Shown here: one piece after another, positions 54,851 through 64,000 of the stretch
Position numbering within the stretch: position 1 is the stretch's first letter
How the letters are laid out: each line of letters begins with the position of its first letter
From: Valencia hispanica
Taxonomy: Eukaryota > Chordata > Actinopteri > Cyprinodontiformes > Valenciidae
DNA length: 64,000 bases
NCBI GenBank assembly: GCA_963556495.2
Contig: OY747702.1
Coordinates: 26,837,403 to 26,901,402 of the forward strand
Direction of reading: 5' to 3'
Translations under genes and position numbers: made by a program
The notes under the pieces: model-generated
Databases searched by the model: none
The model's input: the letters and a program-made list of their open reading frames with translations, nothing else
Told to the model about the DNA's origin: nothing

Positions 54851-57800
54851 ATACATTAAAACATATCCTGTCTTTTTCCTGGGCACAAAAGGAGGGGCTT
54901 ACCCAGGACAACAATAATTCTGGAGGCACTTCTGTGACATAGGCAATGTAAATGTTTCACCCACACATTCAACTCAATACAACAGTGGTGCAACATCCGA
55001 TTTCCAAATACATTAGTCTCCATGTATCCCTTTAGGTATACCATGTACAGTACGTACTTACAGCTACGATAGTTTCCACCTAACAATACCTGTGCAGGTT
55101 TCTTGAACAAGAGGTGGTGACTCAAAACTGCATGAATAAAACACAAACAAAAAGGAGGGCTCTGAGTGGGTGACAACTCTAGATAACAGTGAGAAGGAAG
55201 CTCCCTTTGTGTATTAGGTTGTAACTTCCAGGAAATGTCATCTATAAGAGAAATAAACCAATATTTCAATCAACTTAAATTGCTCATTGTAAAGCTAGGG
55301 TATATTTTCAGTCCAAATATAATTTTTTCAGAAGTCTAGGTCAAGAAAGTATCTGTGAGGCGGGTCTTTGTTTTTGTTTGGGGTTTTTTTTTTTGGGTTA
55401 CCAGTGCTATGAACACTGATATTAACTGAGTCAAGTGAGGCCTGCAGTGTTTTAGATTTCTTGGCTTCTTTTCGGATCTATTAGACTAATATTTTTTACT
55501 GGAAAAAAAGAACCAAGAGAAAATTATAAAGTTCATTATAAAAGCAGAAATTCACCATATTTTACATAGATGGATCTTTGGATTTTAAGGCTTGTTGTTG
55601 GAGTCATTTCCCCCCCAAAATATGTCTGTCTTATAAGATATAGCAGTATACAATGTTATAACTGGCTTATGGATCAATCTAATTGACTGTTCATGAGGGG
55701 CATCTTCAACAACCCTTGCCGGGTTTCTGGTTTCAGTCTGCCTTCTTGGATTTCTACCTTGTTTTGACTGGTCCTGAATATGTTTCAGATTGCTCTCTGA
55801 AATAAAAAATAGCACTTCTCTCTGATTCTTTTCCTGGTCTAGCTCCATAAACCTGTCTTATCTTTTTATGTTCTATAGTTGAGTCCTTCATCGTCACCTT
55901 ACAACAAGGGTCTACAGTGTTTTAAGCAGATCTGTGGACACACAGAGCCATACAATCTTTAGTGAATTTAAGACCTCACTGTAGAAACAGTCTTCATAAG
56001 ATCACAGTATAGGTTTAGAATAGAAAAATAGAATATAATAATCCTATGTTATCTCACAAAGGGGAAATTCAGGTCTAACAGGTGACAGGTGACACTAAAG
56101 CATTTAGATTCACACAAGAAAAGTATAAAAAGTATAAAAACAGAATTAAGAATAATATATGTACATTAAGGACGAAATAACAGAAAACAAAGTACTTTAC
56201 AGTTTTTTGAATGTACAACTGAGTAGGATAATTTAAAAACAAAAAATTGACAGAATGTGCATGTGTAGTTAAGCATTAAAAAGCAAAAAAATAAACATAT
56301 TAACAAGAATTAAACAGAATATAAGCTGAGAAAACAGATGTGCAAATAACAGCAGCAGAAATGTTAATTAAGTGAGTTAAACAGCGCAAATTACAGCAGG
56401 AATGTGAACATTATTGGGTTAGTTGGTAGCAGTTCTGGTTGTAGAGTCTAACATCTGCAGGGAGAAAGGACCCTCCTTCATGCACCTAGGATTCAGCAGT
56501 CTGTCACTGTAGGAGGTTGCAGCTCAGCAACATCTTCCTGCATGACGTGGGAGACATTGTCCATCGGCGATGTTATTTTGGCTCCAACATACTTCGCCAT
56601 GAAAGATGGATGATGCAACCATCTATATTTTTAAATAATGGTTCTCATTGTGGTTCTTGGAGTCCCACATCCTAAGAAAAATCCTATGAAACGACTTTGT
56701 AACCCTTTCTGGACTGATAGATATCAGTGACTTTGTTCATCATTGGTTCTTGAATGTCATTAGATTTTACCTACTTAGTGTTGTCAGACAGGTTCTATTT
56801 AAGGCATTAAATAGAACCATTAGGGCTGCATGAGACTATTGAAACTAAACTGAAAATATCTTATTGATAACAAGTACATTTTGATTTAACAAGAGAGGGC
56901 AATCACATTTTCACATCAGTTTGAATCATTAAATATCTAATCTTTCACAACAATTCCTAATCATGACAACCTTGTAAATGTAAATGTCAATTATTACAGC
57001 AGAGTAAACCGGCAAACCTTAGCCTAGGGCACCACTGTGTTCAAGGATTGTACATGTGCTCAAAAATAAAAATGAGTTTGTACCTCAAACATCTTACTTA
57101 TTGTTTGTTGGCATTTCCAGCTTGCTAAAGGGGAATAGGATCCCCCTGTGCTGTGCACAGTGTAAATATTAGTATCTGATTCAAGTTTTCCAATCAGAGC
57201 TAAATATTTTTTTTCTTTAAAGATGAGTAGATTCGATCATCAACTGTTAAACTGTATGAGATTCAGGAAACACAAAAAAATATTTTCTTCTGTTTTTTGG
57301 CATATGACTAGCATGGAAACCACAGACAGATCAAACCAGGACTAATGATTCCAATCTGTTCAGAGATATGTGTTTTGGGTTGATTTGGGTTTGCAAAAGT
57401 TCTCAATTTTCTAATAAAAAAGCAAAGGTTCCTTTTGTCTATAGATGTGACAGAGGCACTGTTTCCACATAATGATGGCTAAATAAATTGCTTCTGTTGA
57501 TTGACTAAAGGCAGAAAACTTTAAACAACAGCACAACATTTCAGAATGGGCTAAGCAACTGTTGATGAAAATGTTTCTCCCACAGACGAGACAGTGCATC
57601 AGTGGTGCAACATCAGATTCCTCTGTGGACCTCCGTTTGAAGCTGTGACATGGATGGAGTTTCCACGTAACAATACCTGACCAGGTTTGTTTTGTAAGGT
57701 GCAACTGGTTTATAGTAGAACCACCTTGGGTAAAGTCTTTGTCTCTGTTGCCTACAGGCAGCAACGTCACACCATGCATACAGCTTTTTATCTTTGTGTG

Positions 57801-60800
57801 GGTGGAAAAACTTTCAACAAACAATGAAATGGATGTTTTCTTTGAGCGTCTTCCTGAAAAATCCAGTAAAAGTAATGAATAGTATACATTAACTGTCCTT
57901 TTAAAAAGAATTTATGTCTTGATTTAAGAAATAAAAAGACACTAATCTCAAGAAAAGTTGTGATGTGGAAATAGTGAAACCCAAGAAATACCTCCTTTAG
58001 AAAACAGAACTCCTTTAGATACCAAGATTCATCATAATGTTGGAAACAGGGAAGAAAGGAAACTAGTAAGGACCAAGTTTCTGACAGTGTTAGTATTAGT
58101 GGGGTCTTCATCAGCTGTTATACCAATAGGGTTGGTGACTGTCAGTGTGTTCACCTGTGTCAGCATGGCAAAATATAGATCTAAAGAGACTTGCATTGAT
58201 GTCTATAAAGGGATTTGACCACGAAAATGCATCACAGCTGAGAAGACGCCACCCTCTGCACAGTCAGTTTGGACTGCAAAAAAAGACACTGAGATCAGAG
58301 TGACTCTTGAAAAAGCCACGAGTGAAACTTATTAAATCTTTACGAGTCCCACAAAAGCTGAGCCACAAATAGGAAATCGTGTGGTTCATTGTGTAAAAAG
58401 AGCATCTCACTATTCATATCTTCTGACTAACTGGATCTAAACACAACTAAACACCTTGGCCTTTGCAATAGGCACCACTCTGCACTACCATTTAGAGACA
58501 AAGTAAGGGACGGCATTTCAGAAGAATGGTGGTTCAGTCCTGTAGTCAAATACAAATATATTTAAAGTGGAATTATCCTTTAGTGTCACCAGAGTGGAGT
58601 ATTGCTGATCTAAGAACCCATAGGCAAACCTCATAGCAATAAACCAGTGGTGGTGAGAGTGAATTTTTCACATTACAGCAAAAGCAGGTAGCGTTTAACA
58701 CAATAAATGCAAATGTTTCTTTAACAAAGTCGAGACAATATAGCAGTGTTGCAGCATCAGATTTCTGAACACCTCAGTCTCCTTGTACCTAAAAGCTCTG
58801 AAACACAAAGATGGAATTTTCATGTCACAATACCTGCACAAGTTGCTTTATCAGGTGTAACAGCTTTGCAGTTTCAACACAAAACAATACTTTTCTTGAC
58901 AGAAAGCAACCTGAAGTATTTCTACACAACTATTGATCAATGTGTATCGGAGTGGGTGGAATAACTGACAAGATCAGCTGTGATGAATTGATCCTGACAG
59001 GTGAACAAAACACAAACAAGAGGATGGGCTCTGAGTGGGTGAAAACTCTAGAATAACAATGAAAGGGAACTTTCCTTTGTTTCTTTTTGTGTCATATCCA
59101 GGAAAATTCATGAATGAGGAAAGCAAAGCAACCCTTCTTTGAAAAATGTTCTCAGATTACTGACAGTAAAAAAAAAAAAAAAGTATCTCAAGGAAGTCTT
59201 AAAAACCCTGGGCAGCAGGATTTACCTTAATGTGCTTAAATATAGCAGAACCTGAAGTCATTATTCTTTTGTTAAACAATAGTAATGGATCGACATGAAC
59301 GATCTCATTCTCTTGTTCATTCCATGACATGCTGACAAACATTAGTAGATATGAGCCTTTATGAGCATCTATAGCTGTGCCAGTGTTGGAGTTTCCACAT
59401 AACAATGGCTGATCAGACTCCTTTTATGGTCAGACTAAAGCCAGAAAACTGAAAACAACTCATCATGTCACAAATAAATTTCGGAGTGGATTAAACAGTA
59501 GGCTATATTATCATGAAGTATCACATGTTATGCTCTCAAAGCTTTACCTTTTTCACTTTTTAACTTTAATAGTCAAAGCTAAAAAAATCTGAACATTTAA
59601 AACAAATGTTTTATTTTTTTTTATTTTAAAGTTGTTTTTTACAATATATTTAGCTGTATTTATTCAGTTAAAACGTTGAAAAAAATCCATTGCTATCATC
59701 ATTAATGTTCAATCAAAATAAAATACTGTTTAGTGGTGGTGATACTTTTCAAGTGTTAGTAACAAGAAGAAATGTACTGATCATTCTCTGAAACCTAAAT
59801 GCTTGTTAATGTGTTTGAAGTGCATGATCGGATTCACAAGATTTAAAAAAAGTATTTAAACTTCAATCACTGAGGAATCAGTGCTGAGGAAACAATGACA
59901 ACACGGTTATAATGACAAAGGCAAATGGAATAAGTGAAAAGGCCACTTTTTATGTGTTCTGGTGCCTATCTCCAGCAATGATCGGGCGAGAGGCGGGATA
60001 ATTACTCTTTACTATCCTTAATCAATGAAAATATCAGTTGTAGAAAAACAGGGAATCCACTTAAAGGAATTTGTCTTTAACAATATGCATCAAGATATCT
60101 AATATTTGGAATTATTGTCATAAAAAGCAATTAAACAAATAAATTCACACAAGGCAGGGGAAGAATGCAGGTCTATAGTGTCTATAGTCTATACTTATTC
60201 TACACTGTTAAATAGCATTTCAAACAATAATGTTCCCTGGACATTTTCAAGGCCTTATTTTATCATAAGGAAGTAGTTTTTCTGAATAATAACAATAAAC
60301 ATAAAGAAATGCTATCTGCTTAGCGGAAATTAAAGCCTGCGATCTAATGAATGTTTTATCTGATTCTCTTTTACTGGTCCAGCTGTAAATAATATTCCAA
60401 TTAAGAACGTCTATGGATCAGCCTGTTCATTAATAACCATCGATGTATGGCTGCAAATCAAAGGGGAATTTTCTGAGGACACTTCCTTCAAAACTGTTTA
60501 ACCAGAGGGAACCGGGTTGTTTTTTATCAATAAACAAAAAAACCTCCAGGGAGCAAGGAATATCCTAATCTCTTTCAATGTATTTTAACCTACAGATATT
60601 TTTATTGAGATATCAGGAAATATCAGGAAAGGATATCAGGAAAGACAATATTTTTGATTAAAAGAAAACTACAACTTAATATCCCGTGTATCTTTTTATC
60701 ACCCACATTAAAAAACATTGTCTAACAATAGTAGAGAAAACTCATATAGATATGTATTTCTGATTTTTCCGAATAATAATAGAAAACTCCCCATAGAGTG

Positions 60801-63054
60801 ACAGCAGAGTGGGAATAAAAGTCTGTCACCTAGTGGCATCCATCAATTTATTATCTATACCATCTATTCTATAGAATTACAGAGCATTTCTGTATTGACA
60901 CGGATGTAGTTTCCAAATGCATAACAATGGCTGATCAAGTTGCTTTTATTGGGTGAAAACTGAGATAAGCAACACACATTATTACACCTGAGTTTCAGAG
61001 TAGAAAAGAAACTGATTAGATCATCAGGAAGTATCATGTTACATTTATTTGCACCTAAACAGTGGCCTTAGTAGTTTTTAACATGAAATTCTGTAAAAAA
61101 AAATTACAAAAAATTAAAATAATTAAAAAAATCCATTAAAAAGACAGTCAATGGCAAACATGCCACAGAATATATTTCACCTCAGGAGACTAAAAGTCTC
61201 AGTCACACTTCAGTGGAAATCTATGAAAGGGCAGTGAAAAGTTAGGGGAAAAAATGAACATATTGTTGGTGCTGTATCACTGAAATATTAGGGAAAACAC
61301 TCTCTATAGAGAATATTGAACTAAAGTGGTTAGTTTTACCACTTAGAAGTCCAGTTTGAAGGACTTTGATTCATTTGAATCGACAGAAATTCCAACAAAA
61401 TTGTACAGATAGCAAATAGAGCTCTATGAAGCAATATTTTACTTTTGTTCAAACCAAAATTAACCTGTCTAATGTTTTAGGTGTTTTTCGAAAATGTTTC
61501 TTGTGGTTTTTCTTGTATCTTAATGACATTAGTCAATGAGTCTCAGAGACAATAAGGAGCCTGGTTAGAAAATGTACAGGAGGCAAAAACACCTCAAGAT
61601 ACAAAGAGAATCTGTGAGGTAAGTGAGAATCCAAGCCTGCCATCTAGTGGAGGATTTCTCAGTCTACTAAACTTAACCTGTATAGGACCAAAAAAGTCTA
61701 ATAAAAGTATAATTGTAATTTACTGCACAGATTAATTTTCTAAAAACATTATGATGTTCTGTAACTAATTATTAATGGACTGGCAACTTTTTAACTTCAT
61801 TCTTACAATTTAACTCGGAAAATACATTCCTTTATTTGAGGAAGGCATGAATAAACATGAAAGTGTTTATTGTATGTATAGTTTTATGTGGTCTAACTTC
61901 TCATCCATTTAGCCAGTTTGTTAACTCAAAAACAATTTCACATCATTAATCCAGAAGTGCAGTGAAAGTTTGTTGTCTTGTTCCTCTCTGGGTTTCAGTA
62001 TAATGAGCTCTTATTCTGAGACAGGGGCATTAGACTGGAACTGGTTTAGGTGTGATCTATTCCTCAAAATGTAAATATTTCAGAATTTCACCACAGCCTT
62101 AACGTCTGTGTTAAATTTTAAAATTGTGTTTGAACACCAGGAAATGTTTTTGCTGATAAATACAGTAGAAAAACTCCTGGAAAACTTAAGATTGTTTAAA
62201 TGTAACAGAACCTGAAGCTATTTTTATTTGGACAAAAGGGAAGGGAAATGTACATTTCTTTTAGCAATGGGAATAAATGGCACGTGAATGTGCTCATTTT
62301 CACGCCTACATAGACATGAGTTTTTCTGACAGAAGGAGTTTTCACATAATGCCTGAAAAGAGAGCTTTTTTTAGCTTGTTCTCAGAAAACTGAGAACATC
62401 AACACACTGTTTCATTCACAAGAATCAGAATTTATTAACCTTCTGGAAGCTTCATCTGCCACTTTTTCACACTGAACCTTCTCACTTTAAAGTGCTAGTT
62501 CATCAAATCCAATCACATGCAAAAACTACAGAGATCATACAATATGACCTAAACCATCAGAAACACTTAAGTGGAAAGTTAAGTAAAAAAACAAATTGAA
62601 ATGTAGTCTGTGTCCATGTTACTGACACATTAAAAGAACGTGCTTCATCTGTCCAGAAAGATTTCAGAAACTTGTTGTTCATCTCACACTTTAAAACTAT
62701 TGCATTATAGTGCTTTGGAAGAGCTGCAGGGATCCACAGCTCACAAACTATATTGGGGACACAGCAAACATGGAAAAAGGTGCTCACATCAAATGTGACT
62801 AAAGTTGATCAATTTTGAATGCATGCAAATATAATGTGTAGATTAAAGTTATACATTATGCACAGTAAAATCTGGTGAGCGGAGCAGTATGTTGCTTGGA
62901 TGCCTTTCTTCTGAAGGAAAAAGGAAAGCTGGTCAGAGCTGACGGGAAGATGGATGGAGCTGAATGCTGGGAGAAAATCTGTTAGAGGCAGCAGAAGATT
63001 TGAGACCAGGAAACAGTGGGAGACATAAACCTGAGAAAGGACACACACATATTT

Positions 63055-63290
63055 TTGTCTTGTTAGTAGTAGTGAGGACCTTTATTGACTTCCATTCATT
63101 TTGGTGACTGTATTATTCCTAACCCAGACACTTTTCCTAACCCTAACCATTGCCGATCTATTCCTAACCCTAACTAAAACTAAATTTACACCATACCTCT
63201 AAAACCAACCAGAAGAGCTCAGTAACACTGTCCAAAAGTGAGGACCAGGCAAAAATGTCCTTACTTTACAGGTGAAAAACCTGAAACGGT
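63055..63290. repeat. Mid-repetitive element with TAACCC-like words
   Basis: The sequence gtgaggacctttattgactt is followed by irregular cctaaccctaacc words and ends with gtgaggaccaggcaaaaatg. It looks like a dispersed repeat; the telomere-like words are only a few units long. Confidence 0.5.
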
Positions 63291-63511
63291 GAAAAATTGG
63301 CCTCAGTCTGAATTCTAAACAGCAGAACACACAGAGACTTTCATTAAAAGCTGTTCATCCTGGTGATTAAATGGATGTTTTTAACTTGTGTTACGATCAT
63401 GGTTATAACAGGACAATGATGCATCTATGACAAATTTTTAAAGTGTTAACTTTTTTATCATTTCTGAACTAGAAAAGCACCCAGACTGCAGACTCCACCA
63501 AGGCAGCTACA

Positions 63512-63908
63512 CTACACTTGGCTTATTGTGCAAATTCGACAGAGCCTCAGTTTTCCCTGAGATTAACATCATTACGCACCATTCAGACCAAAATAACAAC
63601 ACTTAAAGACAGCATATTGCCCTTCAGCTGCCATTTGTACACCGCAGTGCTGAGATCAGGACAGAAAGTCTATAAACTCATGTAGATACTAGCATAATAA
63701 GTTACTTACAATGAGCTCTGTGCTACATCAGTTGGATTTTGATGTAACTTTACCCCAACTCTGATAAACTGACAATTTAGGAAATTGCATTAAGTCACTG
63801 TGAGCTAACACAGCATAAATCAGAGTGAAACTATAAACAGATTACAGCTCAGTCGACTCAGTTTGTCTAATTATAGTTATAGTAGAGTCCCTGTTTATTT
63901 GTACCTGT
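63512..63908 (-). pseudogene. Inverted remnant copy of acod1 intron 3/intron 4, exon 4 missing
   Basis: Read on the minus strand, this matches acod1 intron 3 from about 43729 (caggtacaaa..aaacag, then gactgagctgtaatctg, tagtttcactctgatttat). It then resumes in intron 4 (gtcagtt..agagttgg, ccacatgagtttatagactt type, cagcactgcggtgtacaaat, gttaatctcaggga, aataagccaagtg) to about 44304. Exon 4 and its splice sites (43826-44048) are replaced by about 45 unrelated bases. Because similarity flanks the exon on both sides, a shared transposon does not explain it; a decayed segmental duplication of acod1 does. No exon 5 was seen beyond it within the window, and exons 1-3 would lie off the right edge. 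Confidence 0.75.
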
Positions 63909-64000
63909 CATGAAGTGAATCAGTTTCCTGACCCACGTGCAGAACACAAGACTTAGTCCAAAGTAGATTTAAAATATTTTTTGAAAAGGGTGGATGATGA

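Larger units (their letters stand above)
48700..62400. repeat. Dispersed array of diverged long repeats with two conserved core motifs
   Basis: Core 1, cagtggtgcaacatcagatt, occurs at 49019, 54983, 57600 and 58744 with few changes. Core 2, a gtttccacataacaatggct type sequence followed by gatcaggttgctttt, occurs near 48745, 55069, 57657, 58815, 59390, 60908 and 62335. Further shared blocks include gggctctgagtgggtgaaaa (about 55158 and 59028) and the attatcatgaagtatcac type (about 59507 and 61020). Where both cores are present, core 1 precedes core 2 by about 60-90 bases. The units look like old, partly deleted duplicates of one long sequence. No conserved open frame spans them; the longer minus-strand frames at 54856-55269 and 57411-57824 fall within the repeats. 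I see no host gene in 54.1-62.8 kb. Confidence 0.6.

Noticed and set aside
54856..55269. 137-residue minus-strand frame as a gene
   Set aside because: It spans a copy of the diverged repeat with both cores; no domain and no conservation of frame among copies.
57411..57824. 137-residue minus-strand frame as a gene
   Set aside because: It lies in the diverged repeat family. Related words recur at 48900-49100 with a different frame structure, so it is not a conserved protein.
63120..63175. CCTAACCCTAACC words as interstitial telomere sequence
   Set aside because: Only a few irregular units, inside a dispersed-repeat context.

Overview
The window is vertebrate nuclear DNA, almost certainly from a teleost fish. 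It has GT-AG spliced genes, dense short introns, and fish-type mobile elements: L2-like LINEs with (TGAAT)n tails, Tc1/mariner and hAT elements, and a solo LTR. I cannot name the species. Exon coordinates below were placed by hand from reading frame, splice sites and family similarity.

The core is a four-gene block between about 17.3 and 45.9 kb, arranged as two head-to-head pairs. Pair 1 is a GATD3/ES1-like DJ-1/PfpI-superfamily gene (17434-18402, minus) facing a large membrane protein fused to a YrdC domain (gene A, 20320-24742, plus). Pair 2 is a second membrane-YrdC fusion (gene B, 37247-41045, minus) facing acod1/irg1 (42403-45453, plus), the cis-aconitate decarboxylase that makes itaconate. 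Genes A and B are paralogs. Each has about three tandem six-helix units resembling the acetate/succinate transporter family (GPR1/FUN34/SatP, AceTr) followed by a C-terminal YrdC/Sua5 domain. A transporter-like protein sharing a promoter region with the itaconate synthase suggests an itaconate or small-carboxylate locus. That link is inference from gene order and family identity.

Left flank (1-17.3 kb): no complete gene. It holds an isolated last exon resembling nsd1 with a broken frame (7.0-7.65 kb), a putative solo LTR (8.7-9.4 kb), a degenerate LINE with an insertion (10.0-12.2 kb), and a complete but inactivated hAT element with 8-bp target duplications (12.6-15.5 kb).

Middle (25-37 kb): an L2-like LINE with a long open frame, a Tc1-like deletion derivative, a short inverted-repeat element (33.8-34.3 kb) and simple repeats.

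Right flank (46-64 kb): no intact host gene seen. It holds a three-level nested transposon (50.0-54.1 kb), a scattered family of diverged repeats that share two core motifs (48.7-62.4 kb), and at 63.5-63.9 kb an inverted copy of acod1 intron 3/intron 4 that lacks exon 4.
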